This document shows positions 10,569 to 20,248 of a stretch of 64,000 nucleotides of DNA, in pieces (the first letter of the stretch is position 1; each line of letters opens with the position of its first letter). Under the pieces are notes generated by a model. It was not told the DNA's origin. It worked only from the letters and a program-made list of their open reading frames with translations, and made no database searches. The translations under genes and the position numbers were made by a program. This DNA comes from Flexivirga aerilata (GTDB lineage: Bacteria > Actinomycetota > Actinomycetes > Actinomycetales > Dermatophilaceae), in assembly GCF_013002715.1 (NCBI RefSeq), contig NZ_JABENB010000001.1:310001-374000 (forward strand). Reading direction: 5' to 3'.

Positions 10569-11537
10569 GTGCGCCCGATGCTCGCCACCCCGGCCGAGAC
10601 CGTGCCGGCCGGCGACGCGTGGATCCACGAGGTGAAATGGGACGGCATGCGACTGCTCGCGCAGGTGCAGGGCGAGCAGCTGCGGCTCTTCTCCCGCACC
10701 GAGCGTGAGGTCACCGTCGCGTTTCCGGAGCTGGCCGGGTCCGCCGCCGGCCTGACCGGGTATGACGACCTGCTCCTCGACGCCGAGGTCGTCGTGCTGC
10801 ACGACGGGCGCCCGTCCTTCGCGGCCCTCGCCGAACGCTTCAACGTCGCCGACGCCGCGACCGCGGCCCGCCTGGCCGGTCAGTCACCGGTCACCCTCAT
10901 GGTGTTCGACGTGTTGCGGGCGATGAACACCCCGACCATCGGTCTGCCGCTGCGGCAGCGCCGGCAGTTGCTCGAGGGTTTGGAGCTGCAGTCGCGCTAC
11001 GTCCAGACACCCCCGGTGTTCGAGGACGGCGCCCAGTTGCTCGCGGCGACCGCCGACCAGGGCATCGAGGGCGTGGTGTCCAAGCGACTGGCTTCGCCAT
11101 ACCAGCCGGGCAGGCGGAGCCTCGACTGGCGCAAAACCGTTAACCGCAAAGCGGATTCGTTCGTCGTGTGCGGGTGGTTGCCGGAGCGCGAGAACGACGA
11201 CCGGCTCGGCGCGGTGCTGCTCGCGACGCCCACACCGGACGGCCCGCTGCTCTATCGGGGCCGGGTCGGGTCGGGCCTTGCGGGGTCCACCGGGCAGGCG
11301 CTGCGGACCCGCCTGCAGGCGCTGGCCGTGCCGGCGTCGCCCCTGCCGCAGGGGCTGCCGCCGGAGGTGACTCGCGGGGTGCGCTGGGTGCGCCCCGAAC
11401 TCGTGGCCGACGTCGAATACCTCGGCGTGACCGACGGCGGCCAGCTACGACAACCGTCCTGGCGCGGCCTGCGCGCCGACCTGACCGTGCCGGACCTGGT
11501 GCGCACCGAGGTGCCCGATGAGGTGACTGATGAGTGA
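10569..11537 (+). CDS. ligD: ATP-dependent DNA ligase, LigD ligase domain as a separate protein
   Basis: The 322-residue ATP-dependent ligase seals ends in the Ku pathway. Motif I is EVKWDGMR with the adenylated Lys at about residue 23, motif III/IIIa lies around VFDVLR, motif IV is EGVVSKR, and the motif V/VI region includes DWRKTV and an OB-fold C-terminus. The GTG start at 10569 is set by AAAGGAG about 11 bases upstream. The gene overlaps the polymerase gene by 8 bp (stop within ATGAGTGA), so the two are translated together. There is no 3'-phosphoesterase domain in either protein. Confidence 0.92.
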   Translation: MRPMLATPAETVPAGDAWIHEVKWDGMRLLAQVQGEQLRLFSRTEREVTVAFPELAGSAAGLTGYDDLLLDAEVVVLHDGRPSFAALAERFNVADAATAARLAGQSPVTLMVFDVLRAMNTPTIGLPLRQRRQLLEGLELQSRYVQTPPVFEDGAQLLAATADQGIEGVVSKRLASPYQPGRRSLDWRKTVNRKADSFVVCGWLPERENDDRLGAVLLATPTPDGPLLYRGRVGSGLAGSTGQALRTRLQALAVPASPLPQGLPPEVTRGVRWVRPELVADVEYLGVTDGGQLRQPSWRGLRADLTVPDLVRTEVPDEVTDE

Positions 11538-12444
11538 GTCCGAGCAGCTGACCGTCGAGGTCGACGGGAAGCGGCTGAAACTGAGCAATCTGAGCAAGGT
11601 GCTCTACCCGGCGACCGAGACCACCAAGGGCGAGGTGCTGCACTACTACAGCCAGGTCGCAGGCCCGCTGCTCGCGGTGCTCGCCGGCCGGCCGGTGACC
11701 CGCATCCGGTGGCCGCACGGGGTCGCCGACCTGTCGTTCTTCGAGAAGAACCTCCCGCCGGGGGCGCCGGCCTGGCTGGACCGGGTCACCCTGCCGTCCA
11801 GCGGTTCTCGCGGGGGCGGCGACAGCGTCACCTATCCGCTGGTCGACGACCTCGCCGCGCTGACCTACCTGGCCAATCTGGCCGCGCTGGAATTCCACGT
11901 GCCCCAGTGGCGGCTGGCCGACGATCTGCCGGGATTGCCGGACCGCCTGGTGATCGACCTCGACCCCGGGGCGCCCGCGGGTCTCACCGAATGTGCGCGA
12001 CTGGCATTACTGGTCCGCGACCGGCTGCACGAGGTCGGTATGACGCGCTGCGCGCCGGTCACGTCGGGCAGCAAGGGAATGCAGGTCTATGCGGCACTCG
12101 ACGGCACCCGCACCAGCGATGAAGTGCGGGAATGGGCCCAGCAACTCGCACAGCAATTGACCAGGGAACACCCAGATCTGGTGGTGTGGAAGATGACCAA
12201 ATCGATGCGACCGGGAAAGGTGTTGCTCGATTGGTCGCAGAACACCGCCGCCAAGACCACGATCGCGCCGTATTCGATGCGCGGCCGGGAACGGCCGATG
12301 GTGGCCGCCCCGCGCAGCTGGGAGGAGATCGAACGCGGCGCGGGGGAGGCCGGATGGCTACGCCAGCTGCCGTTCGACGAGGTCCTGGACCGGCTGGCCC
12401 GCGACGGTGATCTGTTCGCCCGGCAATTGTCGCCGGACGCCTGA
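11530..12444 (+). CDS. ligD: LigD polymerase domain (archaeo-eukaryotic primase type)
   Basis: This 304-residue NHEJ primase-polymerase fills gaps at broken ends, with a preference for ribonucleotides in studied relatives. Key motifs are visible: DLDPG at about residues 143-147 (metal-binding aspartates), SGSKG near 174-178, and LDWSQN followed by KTTIAPYSMRGRE (third metal ligand and basic residues). It starts inside the last codons of the ligase gene, giving a split LigD operon opposite ku. Its 3' end is 14 bp from the end of the convergent lsr2. Confidence 0.93.
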   Translation: MSESEQLTVEVDGKRLKLSNLSKVLYPATETTKGEVLHYYSQVAGPLLAVLAGRPVTRIRWPHGVADLSFFEKNLPPGAPAWLDRVTLPSSGSRGGGDSVTYPLVDDLAALTYLANLAALEFHVPQWRLADDLPGLPDRLVIDLDPGAPAGLTECARLALLVRDRLHEVGMTRCAPVTSGSKGMQVYAALDGTRTSDEVREWAQQLAQQLTREHPDLVVWKMTKSMRPGKVLLDWSQNTAAKTTIAPYSMRGRERPMVAAPRSWEEIERGAGEAGWLRQLPFDEVLDRLARDGDLFARQLSPDA

Positions 12445-12458
12445 GTGGGGCGGGTGGC

Positions 12459-12785
12459 TCAGCCGTTGGCCTTGGCGTAGGCGGCCTGGAGTTCGGCGGA
12501 GACGCGGCCTCGGTCGCTGACCTTGAAACCGTTGTCCCGGCCCCATTCGCGGACCTTGTTGAGGTCGCTGCGGCCGGTCGAGGGCTTTGCCGCGGCGCCG
12601 CGGGTGCGGCCCTTCACCTGACGGCCGTGACCGGTCCATTTGGCGAAGTCGTCCCGCAGACGAGCAGCGTTTGCGGCGGAAAGGTCAATCTCGTAGGACT
12701 TGCCGTCAAGGCCGAAAATAACGGTCTCGGAAGCCTCCGAACCGTCGATGTCGTCCTCGAGCAGGATTTGGACGCGCTGTGCCAT
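12459..12785 (-). CDS. lsr2: Lsr2 nucleoid-associated protein
   Basis: Lsr2 is the actinobacterial H-NS analogue, coating AT-rich and foreign DNA and silencing it. The chain has 108 residues: an N-terminal oligomerisation domain beginning MAQRVQILLEDDIDG, a basic linker (VKGRTRGAAA), and a C-terminal DNA-binding domain with the AT-hook-like tripeptide RGR in VSDRGRVS. The ATG at 12785 is preceded by AGGAGAG. Length and layout are normal. It lies between the end-joining genes and the alkylation-repair genes, not beside clpC as in mycobacteria. Confidence 0.97.
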   Translation of the reverse strand: MAQRVQILLEDDIDGSEASETVIFGLDGKSYEIDLSAANAARLRDDFAKWTGHGRQVKGRTRGAAAKPSTGRSDLNKVREWGRDNGFKVSDRGRVSAELQAAYAKANG

Positions 12786-12985
12786 TGGCTCTCCTGGGAA
12801 AAGGCGAAGAAGATGTAACGCCGAGAAGCTAACACAAGCGGGCCGAAATGTCGGCACCGCCTTACCGGCGGCTCTTACTTGCGATCTTCCCGATGCGTTA
12901 CCGATGCTCTTGCCAGGGCTTAGTGGGACTTCCGGATCTCACGAATGTCTGACAGTTGTCACATTCGGGCGCATACGGCCGCGAG
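12786..12985. other. intergenic region upstream of lsr2
   Basis: This 200-bp gap holds the likely lsr2 promoter (reading left) and the 3' side of a small membrane-protein gene. I see no clear -35/-10 pair and no strong hairpin. It contains one of the few CATAC words that does not fit GNCATAC (12971). Confidence 0.5.
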
Positions 12986-13168
12986 CTACGAATGCGAGCT
13001 TCCCTGTTGCCTTTTGCGGGCCAACTCTTCCTGCTCCTGCTCCCACTGCGCGTGCGCAATTCGCTCGCGCCGGTCGCCTTCCATCATGTGCTTGAGAATG
13101 ACGTACAACAGGTAGAGCAACCCGATGGACGGCAGAAGAGTCTGGATGTAGGGCCACACGGCGTCCAT
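12986..13168 (-). CDS. small single-pass membrane protein, unknown
   Basis: The 60-residue product from ATG 13168 has one hydrophobic helix (WPYIQTLLPSIGLLYLLYVI, about residues 5-24). A charged, probably coiled-coil cytoplasmic tail rich in Glu, Gln and Arg follows (HAQWEQEQEELARKRQQ). No catalytic motif is visible and I do not recognise a family. Codon usage looks genuine, with high third-position G+C. There is no strong ribosome binding site, so the start is uncertain. It lies downstream of ogt on the same strand. Confidence 0.55.
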   Translation of the reverse strand: MDAVWPYIQTLLPSIGLLYLLYVILKHMMEGDRRERIAHAQWEQEQEELARKRQQGSSHS

Positions 13169-13205
13169 GGTAAGCCCGGCCCGTCCGTGCCTCGCAGAGA
13201 GCGCG

Positions 13206-13703
13206 TCAGAAGAGCGCGGGCACCGCGCGCTCGAGCCCGAGCAACCACTGCTTGCGCTCGATGCCCCCGCCATACCCGGTCATGCTGCCGCCGGAGCCGA
13301 TCACCCGGTGGCACGGGACCACGATCGAGATCGGGTTGCGGCCGTTGGCCAGACCGACCGCACGGCTGGCGCTGGGCCGGCCGATGTGGTGTGCGAGCTG
13401 TCCGTAACTCCAGGTCTGGCCGTAGGGAATCTCGCGCAGTGCCTGCCAGACGACTTGCTGGAATGCGGTGCCGTGCGACTTCAGGGGGAGGTCGAATTCG
13501 GTGCGTTCGCCGGCGAAGTACTCCTCCAATTGACGACGGGTCTCGAGCAGGAGCGGGTCGGACTGGACGCGCGGCCCGAAGTTGTCGATCTCCGGCTGGT
13601 GGCGGTGGGAGGCCATGTAGAGGCCGGTGAGGAAGTCGCCCTCCGCGACGAGGGTGAGCGGTCCGATCGGCGTCGGCTCCGTGATGAGGTGGCGGGTGGT
13701 CAT
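13206..13703 (-). CDS. ogt: O6-methylguanine-DNA methyltransferase
   Basis: This suicide enzyme moves alkyl groups from O6-alkylguanine (and O4-alkylthymine) to its own cysteine. The 165 residues include the invariant active-site PCHRVIG and the preceding asparagine hinge region [12 protein letters not shown] helix-turn-helix follows [11 protein letters not shown]. The start overlaps the ada-alkA stop by 4 bp (ATGA), so both are one operon. The neighbouring Ada domain should induce the operon after alkylation damage. Confidence 0.96.
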   Translation of the reverse strand: MTTRHLITEPTPIGPLTLVAEGDFLTGLYMASHRHQPEIDNFGPRVQSDPLLLETRRQLEEYFAGERTEFDLPLKSHGTAFQQVVWQALREIPYGQTWSYGQLAHHIGRPSASRAVGLANGRNPISIVVPCHRVIGSGGSMTGYGGGIERKQWLLGLERAVPALF

Positions 13704-15235
13704 GATGCGCTCCTGATGATTGCGGTGGTCGGTGCGGGGCCGGCGGCCGGTGCCGGCGGAAAGCGGTTGATCTCGTGGTCGCCGGTGGCCCAGAGGTGCT
13801 GCACGGCATACGCCCGCCAGGGGCGCCAGGGGACCGATGCGGTCATCGCCGCGGCGCCGCCATCGGGCAGGCCGAGTGAGGCCATCCCCTGACGAAGGCC
13901 GAGGTCGGTCGCCGGGAAGGCGTCGGGGTCGCCGAGGGCGCGCATCGCCACGCCCTCGACGGTCCAGGCGCCGATGCCGGGCAGCTCGCCGAGCAGCGCG
14001 CGGGCGTGCTCCCAGTCGGCTCCGGGCGAGAGGTCGATATCGCCCGCGGCGAGCAAGCTCGCCAGGCCACGCAGGGTCTGCCGGCGCCGCTCCGGCATGG
14101 CGAGCGTCTCATCGGCAGCGGTCGCGAGGGCCTCCGGGCGCGGGAAGACGTGGGTGAGCCCGCCCAGCGGGTCGTCCACCGGTTGTCCGTATGCCGTGAC
14201 GAGACGCGCCGCGTGTGTGCGCGCCGCCTTGGTCGAAATCTGTTGTCCCAGAACGAGTCTCACCGCAAGCTCAGGCCCGTCGACGGTGCGGGGCACGCGA
14301 CGCCCGGGGGCCGCGTCGACCAGCGGGCGCAGCCGCGGGTCGGTGCCGAGGTGCGCATCGATCGCGGCGGGGTCGGCGTCGAGGTCCAGCAACCAGCGGC
14401 ACCGGCTGATCGCGACGGTCAGGTCACGCAGGTCGCTGAGCCAGAGCGCGGCGCTGATGTGCCCGTCGGCGGGACGCAGCGACACCAGGGCCGGCCCGTG
14501 TGGCAGGTCGAGGGTGCGGCGGTAGGCACCGTCGCGCCATTCCTCCACCCCCGGCACCGCGGTGGCCGCGAGATGCCCGAAGAGGTTGTCCGGGCAGAGC
14601 GGGGTGCGGTGCGGCAGGCGCACGGTGAGGAAGTGCCAGGCGTCCGGCGCCTCGCTCGTCCCGGCGACGCCGGCGGAGGTGCGCGCCCGCAGCTCGCGCG
14701 GGCTCAGCGCGAAGACCTCGCGCACGGTGTCGTTGAACGACCGGATGCTGCCGAAGCCCGCGGCGTGCGCGACCTCGGTCAGCGGGAGCGCGGTCGTCTC
14801 GATGAGCACCCGGGCGGTCTGGGCGCGTTGGGCGCGGGCCAGCGCGAGCGGCGAGGCGCCGAGTTCGGCGCGCACCTGACGCTCGATCTGCCGCACGCTG
14901 TAGCCGAGCCGTCTCGACAGGCCCGGCACGCCCTCGCGGTCGATGACCCCGTCGGCGATCAGCCGCATGGCACGGGCGACGAGGTCGGCACGGACGTTCC
15001 ACTCCGGCGACCCCGGGCTGGTGTCCGGACGGCACCGCTTGCACGCGCGGAAACCCTGCGCCTGGGCCGCGGCCGCGCTCGGATAGAAAGTGATGTTGCG
15101 CGCCTTGGGCGGCGTCGCAGGACAACTGGGCCGGCAGTAGATGCCGGTGGTGCGCACGCCCGTCACGAACCAGCCGTCGAATCTCGCATCGCGCGACCGT
15201 ACGGCGGTCAGACAGGTCTCTCGGTCGGTGAGCAT
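13700..15235 (-). CDS. Ada regulator fused to AlkA 3-methyladenine glycosylase
   Basis: The protein has 511 residues in three parts. An N-terminal Ada zinc domain has the methyl-accepting Cys in [11 protein letters not shown] and the second Cys pair in RACKRCRPD. An AraC-type helix-turn-helix pair covers about residues 80-170 ([29 protein letters not shown]). A C-terminal AlkA glycosylase has the helix-hairpin-helix [11 protein letters not shown] and the catalytic Asp in FPATDLGL. It senses methyl phosphotriesters, turns on the operon and excises alkylated bases. Such Ada-AlkA fusions are common in actinobacteria. The ATG at 15235 sits just before the zinc domain. Confidence 0.95.
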   Translation of the reverse strand: MLTDRETCLTAVRSRDARFDGWFVTGVRTTGIYCRPSCPATPPKARNITFYPSAAAAQAQGFRACKRCRPDTSPGSPEWNVRADLVARAMRLIADGVIDREGVPGLSRRLGYSVRQIERQVRAELGASPLALARAQRAQTARVLIETTALPLTEVAHAAGFGSIRSFNDTVREVFALSPRELRARTSAGVAGTSEAPDAWHFLTVRLPHRTPLCPDNLFGHLAATAVPGVEEWRDGAYRRTLDLPHGPALVSLRPADGHISAALWLSDLRDLTVAISRCRWLLDLDADPAAIDAHLGTDPRLRPLVDAAPGRRVPRTVDGPELAVRLVLGQQISTKAARTHAARLVTAYGQPVDDPLGGLTHVFPRPEALATAADETLAMPERRRQTLRGLASLLAAGDIDLSPGADWEHARALLGELPGIGAWTVEGVAMRALGDPDAFPATDLGLRQGMASLGLPDGGAAAMTASVPWRPWRAYAVQHLWATGDHEINRFPPAPAAGPAPTTAIIRSAS

Positions 15236-15301
15236 GCGTCCAGTCTGCGCCCGCACACCGACAATGACTAGCAGAAAAACGACATGGCGATTTTCTGCCA
15301 G

Positions 15302-16162
15302 TCAGGCCGGCTCGGGGCCGATCTGCAGCGGCAGGTTGTCGATCAGGCGGGTGGTGCCGACCCGGGCGGCGACCGCGAGCAGCGCCGGGCCGCGATACCA
15401 CTCGGGCACCTCTTCCAGCGTGTCCGGGTGCACCAGCACCAGGTAGTCGACGAGCGCGAGCGGCTCACGCACGAGCACGTCACGAGCGGCCCGCCGCACG
15501 GCCGCCGGACCGTGCAGCGACATCGCCTCACCCGCGTGCAGCGCGCGCGAAAGACTCTGTGCCACTTCGCGATCGGCGTCACTGAGGTAGGTGTTGCGCG
15601 AGCTCAGCGCGAGCCCGTCGGCTTCTCGGACGGTCGGCACGGCGATGATCTCGACCGGGAAGTCGAGATCCCTCGTCATACGCCTGATGAGGAGCAGCTG
15701 CTGGGCGTCCTTCTGCCCGAAGAGTGCGCTGTCCGGCCGCATCAGGTGCAGCAGCTTGGCGACCACGGTGAGCACACCGTCGAAGTGGCCAGGCCGCGAG
15801 GCGCCTTCGAGGACGTCGCCGAGTTTGCCCGCCGACACCCGCACCCCGGGCTCACCGTCGGGATAGACGACGTCCGGCGTCGGGGCGAAGATCAGCGAAA
15901 CGCCTTCGCGGGCGCAGATTTTCACGTCGTCGTCCAGGGTGCGGGGGTAGCGCGAGAGGTCTTCGCCCTGCGCGAATTGCAGGGGATTGAGGAAGATCGT
16001 CACCGCGACGTGATCGGCGTGCCGCTTCGCCTGGCGGATGAGTTCGGCGTGCCCTTCGTGCAGCGCGCCCATCGTCATCACCACGGCCACCGTGCCGTCG
16101 AGACCGTCACGGGCCGGTCGCAGATCTTCGCGGGTGTGCACGAGCACGGGTTGGGCGGTCAC
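15302..16162 (-). CDS. panC: pantothenate synthetase
   Basis: PanC joins pantoate and beta-alanine using ATP, the last step to pantothenate. The 286-residue protein shows the ATP-binding HIGH-like motif MGALHEGH at residues 31-38, [15 protein letters not shown] and the KMSKS-like ALSSRNTYL. Length is typical. The start overlaps the upstream Rossmann gene by 4 bp (ATGA), which matches the panC/Rv3603c arrangement of mycobacteria. panD and lysS, next to panC there, are absent here. Confidence 0.97.
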   Translation of the reverse strand: MTAQPVLVHTREDLRPARDGLDGTVAVVMTMGALHEGHAELIRQAKRHADHVAVTIFLNPLQFAQGEDLSRYPRTLDDDVKICAREGVSLIFAPTPDVVYPDGEPGVRVSAGKLGDVLEGASRPGHFDGVLTVVAKLLHLMRPDSALFGQKDAQQLLLIRRMTRDLDFPVEIIAVPTVREADGLALSSRNTYLSDADREVAQSLSRALHAGEAMSLHGPAAVRRAARDVLVREPLALVDYLVLVHPDTLEEVPEWYRGPALLAVAARVGTTRLIDNLPLQIGPEPA

Positions 16163-17067
16163 GGTCGGCGTTCCCCTTCGGTCGGGTCGGTGGGGTCGAG
16201 CAGGTCGAGCAGCGGGCCGAGACTCTCGGCGGGCAGGGCGCGGCGGTTTCCCGCACGCTCGGCGGTCGCGGTCGCCATGGCGCGGTAAGCGATCCGGACG
16301 TCGGACGGCTGGTCCTCCAGCGCGGCCAGGTGGGCCGCGACCGTGCCGACGTCGCCCCGGACGACGGGCCCGGTCAGCGCCTTGTCGCCGCGCTCCAGCG
16401 TGTTGTCCAGCGCCGCTTCGAGCAGTGGCCGCAGCAGCCGGGACGGATCGTCGACGCCCACCTCGCGCAGCAGCTGCTGCGCCTGGGAGACCAGCGTCGT
16501 CAGGTGGTTTGCGCCGTGCGACAGCGCCGCGTGATAGAGCGGCCGGTCGGCGTCGGCGAGCCGGAAGGGTTCGCCGCCGAGGTCGAGGGCGAGCGCCTCG
16601 GCGACGAGGTCGGCGCCCATCGACGCGGTGATCGCGATCGGCGTGCCGGTGATGCGAGGCAGGTCGCGCTCGGTGCCGGTGAAGGTCATCACCGGGTGCA
16701 GCACGACCGCGTCCCCGCCGGCGTCGACCACCGGCTGCAGCGGCTCAAGACCGTGAAAACCACTGGTGTGTATGACGAGTCGGCCGCCCTCCCACGCGCC
16801 GCGCGCGTCGAGACCGGCGACCAGGGGTCCGATCGCATCGTCGGGCACCGCGAGCAGGATCACGTCGGCGGCCGCGACGACCTGGGGCACCTCGCGCACC
16901 GGCACCCCCGGGAGCAGACGGTCCGCACGTTCGCGCGACGCGTCGCTGACCGCACTCACCGCGACGACCTCATGGCCTGCCGCGCGCAGCGCCGCACCGA
17001 GCACGGCGCCGACCCGGCCCGCGCCGACCACACCGACGCGCAGGGTCGGACGCGTGAGGTCGCTCAT
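16159..17067 (-). CDS. Rossmann-fold NAD(P)-binding protein with DUF2520 domain
   Basis: The 302-residue protein is the homologue of M. tuberculosis Rv3603c. An N-terminal dinucleotide-binding motif reads [17 protein letters not shown]. The C-terminal helical DUF2520 domain contains [17 protein letters not shown]. Its conserved place directly upstream of panC has led to suggestions of a role in pantothenate supply, for example as a reductase, but no reaction is established to my knowledge. ATG 17067 was chosen because it begins shortly before the Rossmann strand. An upstream in-frame start would add a poor-quality leader. Confidence 0.85.
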   Translation of the reverse strand: MSDLTRPTLRVGVVGAGRVGAVLGAALRAAGHEVVAVSAVSDASRERADRLLPGVPVREVPQVVAAADVILLAVPDDAIGPLVAGLDARGAWEGGRLVIHTSGFHGLEPLQPVVDAGGDAVVLHPVMTFTGTERDLPRITGTPIAITASMGADLVAEALALDLGGEPFRLADADRPLYHAALSHGANHLTTLVSQAQQLLREVGVDDPSRLLRPLLEAALDNTLERGDKALTGPVVRGDVGTVAAHLAALEDQPSDVRIAYRAMATATAERAGNRRALPAESLGPLLDLLDPTDPTEGERRP

Positions 17068-17214
17068 CGGCGCATCCGCTCCGGGACCTGACCATTCACC
17101 CGCACGACGGTAATGCCCGCGTGACGGCACCGCCTCGCCACCCCGCTCGCACCGTCATACGAGCGTGGCACCCGGCACACCCCGCACGGACGGTGAAGGT
17201 GATGCTGACGTCGC

Positions 17215-18216
17215 TCAGTCGCGACCGGCGGCGTGGAGCAGGCCGAGGAAGTCGGCGATCGCCCGGTCGAAGAGCTCCCGTGCGGCGGGCACCGAACCCA
17301 TCAGGTCGACCGCCCCGTGGGCCAGCGCCGGCTCGTCGAGGTGCGTGACCGGCACACCCGCGGCGGCCAGCCGCTGCGCGTAGTCGAAGTCCTCGTCCTG
17401 CAACGGGTCGTGTCCGACGCTCACGATGACCGCGGGCGCGACCCCGGACAGGTCGGGCGCCAGGATCGGCGACGCGAGCGCGTCGGTCACGTCGCCGGCC
17501 CCCTCGAGATAGAGCCGCGACGACAGCGCGATCGCCGGGAGGGTGAAAAACGGATGCTCGTCGCCGCGGGCCCGCGAGGGGTAGGGACCGGCACCCGGCC
17601 GGGCGTCCATCATCGGGTAGACGAGCAATTGGGCGGCCAGGGCCCCGCCTCGCCATTGAGGTTGCTGGGCGACCACGGCCGCAAGGTTGCCTCCGGCGCT
17701 GTCCCCGGCGACGCCGAGCGCGCTGCGGTCGGCCCCCAACTCTCCGATGTGGTCGGCCACCCAGCTCATCGCGTCGAGGCAGTCGTCGACCGCGGTCGGG
17801 AAGCGGTGCTCGGGAGCACGCCGGTAGTCGACAGCGACGACGACTGCACCGGCCGCCGCGAGTTCGCGGGCCGCCGGATCGGCGGTGTCGAGATCGCCGC
17901 TCACCCAGCCACCGCCGTGGATCCACAGCACGGTCGGCAACTGCCCTGCGCTTCCGGTCGCCGGTCGATAGATCCGGATCGGGATGGTCGCGCCGTCGCG
18001 GCCACGTCCCGCGCGATCCTCGCGATCGGCCGCCTGCCGGGTGCGCTCCGGGCTGTACTGCTCGACCTGCGCACTGTGATCGAGCCGCACCTGCTCGACC
18101 GTCGGCGCCGGCGCGTTCGGCGCGGCCGCCGGTCGCGCATCGACGATCCGCTGCAGTGCGAGGTCCATCGGGACTCCGCGGGCCGGTCGGTCCGTGGTGG
18201 GTTCGGGATCGCGCAT
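17215..18216 (-). CDS. alpha/beta-hydrolase esterase, hormone-sensitive-lipase family
   Basis: The protein has 333 residues. The oxyanion-hole motif HGGGW and the nucleophile elbow GDSAGG mark the HSL (family IV) esterases. The catalytic Asp is likely in GHDPLQDED, and the His in LAHGAVDLMG near the C-terminus. There is no signal peptide, so it acts in the cytoplasm on small acyl esters; the substrate is unknown. GGAGG ten bases before ATG 18216 decides the start. It is divergent from the MidA-like gene with a 74-bp gap. Confidence 0.9.
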   Translation of the reverse strand: MRDPEPTTDRPARGVPMDLALQRIVDARPAAAPNAPAPTVEQVRLDHSAQVEQYSPERTRQAADREDRAGRGRDGATIPIRIYRPATGSAGQLPTVLWIHGGGWVSGDLDTADPAARELAAAGAVVVAVDYRRAPEHRFPTAVDDCLDAMSWVADHIGELGADRSALGVAGDSAGGNLAAVVAQQPQWRGGALAAQLLVYPMMDARPGAGPYPSRARGDEHPFFTLPAIALSSRLYLEGAGDVTDALASPILAPDLSGVAPAVIVSVGHDPLQDEDFDYAQRLAAAGVPVTHLDEPALAHGAVDLMGSVPAARELFDRAIADFLGLLHAAGRD

Positions 18217-18290
18217 CAGAATCGTGCCTCCGCGTTCATCAGCTCGCACCACCCACCATCCGTCGGGCCGCCAACCCTACGCTGAACGGC

Positions 18291-19238
18291 GTGAGTTGGC
18301 GGCCGTGGAGCGAGGTGTGGCAGGAGAGCCTGTATGGCGCAGCCGGCTTCTACCGCAGCGCCGCCGGACCGGCCGGGCATTTCGCGACGTCGGCGCAGGG
18401 CATCCCGGGCGGCGGGGCGATCCTCGCGAGCGCGGTCGAGGCGCTCGCCGCCCTGCACGGCTGCCGGGCGGTCGTCGACGTCGGCGCCGGCCGCGGGGAA
18501 CTGCTCACCGAGCTGGCCGCACGCGGGTCACCGCGCACGCTCACCGGCGTCGACGTGGTCGACCGGCCCGCCGGGCTTCCGAGCGAGATCGACTGGCTGC
18601 GCTCCCCCGGCGGCAGCGCGCTGCCCGACGAGCTGGCCGGGCTGTCCGACGCGCTGGTGTTCGCCCACGAATGGCTCGACGTGGTCCCCTGCGAGATCGC
18701 GGAGTTCGACGGCACCCGGTGGCTCCGGGTCGAGGTCGCGGACGACGGCGGCGAACGCCTCGGCGACCCGCTCGACCCGGCGAATGCCGAGTGGCTGCAA
18801 CGGCATTGGCCGACACCGACGGCCGCCGGCGAGCACGCCGAGGTCGGACACAGCCGCGACGTGGCGGCCGCCGGCCTGCGTGAGCGGATGTCGAGTGGCC
18901 TGCTGGTGATCGTCGACTACGGCCACCTGCGCGACGATCGCCCGCGTCACGGCACCCTCACCGGCTTCCGCGACGGGCGGGAGCAACCGCCGCGCCCGGA
19001 CGGCTCGACCGACGTGACGGCGCACGTCGCCATGGACAGCTTGGGCGCGGATCGCCTTGTGTCCCAACGGGATCTGTTCGCCGAGCTGGGGATCGAGCCA
19101 CCGAACCCGCCGATCAGCCTTGCCCGCAGCGATCCCCCGTCATACCTGAGGCAACTGGCCGAGCGGTCGGCCTACGGCCAGCTGACCGCGCGCGGCGGCC
19201 TCGGCGACTTCTGGTGGGCGCTGACGACCGTCAGCTAG
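18291..19238 (+). CDS. SAM-dependent methyltransferase, MidA/NDUFAF7 (DUF185) family
   Basis: The 315-residue protein has a SAM-binding motif I VVDVGAGRGEL and the DUF185 hallmarks: AGHFATSAQ near the N-terminus, LVFAHEWLDVVPCEI in the middle, and LLVIVDYG then DVTAHVAMDSL in the C-terminal half. In mitochondria the family member NDUFAF7 dimethylates an arginine of NDUFS2, the NuoD homologue, during complex I assembly. Here a stand-alone NuoD-like gene lies 3.7 kb downstream on the same strand. The GTG at 18291 is chosen because homology begins at once after it. The 3' end overlaps the convergent gene by 8 bp. Confidence 0.85.
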   Translation: MSWRPWSEVWQESLYGAAGFYRSAAGPAGHFATSAQGIPGGGAILASAVEALAALHGCRAVVDVGAGRGELLTELAARGSPRTLTGVDVVDRPAGLPSEIDWLRSPGGSALPDELAGLSDALVFAHEWLDVVPCEIAEFDGTRWLRVEVADDGGERLGDPLDPANAEWLQRHWPTPTAAGEHAEVGHSRDVAAAGLRERMSSGLLVIVDYGHLRDDRPRHGTLTGFRDGREQPPRPDGSTDVTAHVAMDSLGADRLVSQRDLFAELGIEPPNPPISLARSDPPSYLRQLAERSAYGQLTARGGLGDFWWALTTVS

Positions 19239-20145
19239 CCGGGCGGAAGGTCGCGATGATCTTGTCGAGGTCGGCGGCCGGCAACTCCTTGCTCACTCCG
19301 AGCAGCCGGAAGGTGACCAGTTGCGCCGATTCGCCGCCGGTGGAGAAGGTCACCGTGCGGATCTCGTACTTCTTGCCCTTGCCGCACGCGTTGGGGTCGC
19401 CGATGTCGGTGGTGATCGTGTATTCGAGGGCCGGCAGCGTGCCCTGGTTGACCTTGACCTGCTTGGCGGGCGACAGCTTGCCCTGCGGTGCCTTCGTGCC
19501 GTCCTTCTTGGCCGCGAGGGTGTCGGCGAAGCGTTGCGCGATGTCGGGGCCGGCATCCGTGGGGTCCCGCTTGCCGATGTTCATCAGCGCGACCCAGGCG
19601 GCCTCCTGGTCCTTCTTGGCCGCGCAGAAGCCCTCGCCGTACCTCGCCGGCGCGACGGCGGTGATCGTCGTGTTGGTCTCGGGATTCGCATAGCCGGAGT
19701 AGGTGTCGGACGACGCGAGCTTCCAGCCCTCCGCCGGCACGTCGAACTGGCCGTTCGCGTAGGTGCTCGCGGTCTGCGACTGCCAGCCGGGTTGCAGCGC
19801 GCGGGCCCCCGCCGCCTGCGTGGGGTTGGTCCAGGTGGTGGCGGTCACCGGCGCGGTGTCGACCGACGCCGACCTGCGTGCCGCCGCGTCGTCGTCCGAG
19901 CCGCCGCGGCTGACGGCGAAGATCGCGGCCGCCGCGATCACCACGGCGAGCGCCGCCGCCAGGCCGGCGACAATCTTGCCTCTGCCCCGGCCGGGTTTCG
20001 GCTGCTGCGGCGCGGACACACCCTCGCCCGATGCCTGCGAGTAGCGGTTGTAGTAGGAGTCCTGCGGGTTGGCCATCGTCGGCCCGGTGTTCGGGCCGGT
20101 CGGCTGGTCGCCGGACAGGCCGAAGCCGCCCTGCTGGTCGCTCAT
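19231..20145 (-). CDS. membrane-anchored protein with extracellular DUF8017-like domain, paralogue A
   Basis: The 304-residue protein has a Gly/Pro/Gln-rich cytoplasmic head (with TGPNTGPTMANPQDSYY), a single membrane helix at about 60-80 (IVAGLAAALAVVIAAAAIFA), and an outer domain of about 200 residues. The outer domain contains conserved Trp/Gly and a Cys pair (GFCAAKK, NACGKG). It is clearly a duplicate of the gene immediately upstream: both share the WTNPTQAAG, KRDPTDAG-type and LPALEYT segments. Function is unknown; a role at the cell envelope is inferred from topology. The promoter region carries five 8-bp repeats. Confidence 0.75.
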   Translation of the reverse strand: MSDQQGGFGLSGDQPTGPNTGPTMANPQDSYYNRYSQASGEGVSAPQQPKPGRGRGKIVAGLAAALAVVIAAAAIFAVSRGGSDDDAAARRSASVDTAPVTATTWTNPTQAAGARALQPGWQSQTASTYANGQFDVPAEGWKLASSDTYSGYANPETNTTITAVAPARYGEGFCAAKKDQEAAWVALMNIGKRDPTDAGPDIAQRFADTLAAKKDGTKAPQGKLSPAKQVKVNQGTLPALEYTITTDIGDPNACGKGKKYEIRTVTFSTGGESAQLVTFRLLGVSKELPAADLDKIIATFRPAS

Positions 20146-20166
20146 GCGGACGGTGTCCCCCCTTGC

Positions 20167-20206
20167 TATCGCAGTATCCCGATATCGAGATATCGCGGTA
20201 TCGCGC
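20167..20206. repeat. five tandem 8-bp TATCGCGG-type units
   Basis: Units begin at 20167, 20175, 20183, 20191 and 20199: TATCGCAG, TATCCCGA, TATCGAGA, TATCGCGG, TATCGCGC. They lie 22-61 bp upstream of the start of paralogue A (minus strand). The spacing is exactly 8 bp. The AT-rich steps stand out in very GC-rich DNA. This could be an iteron-like regulator site or a slippage-prone tract. Confidence 0.8.
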
Positions 20207-20248
20207 TCCGGCCGTGTGGCCCTGTGGCTGCGCGCCCGCTACCTCAGA

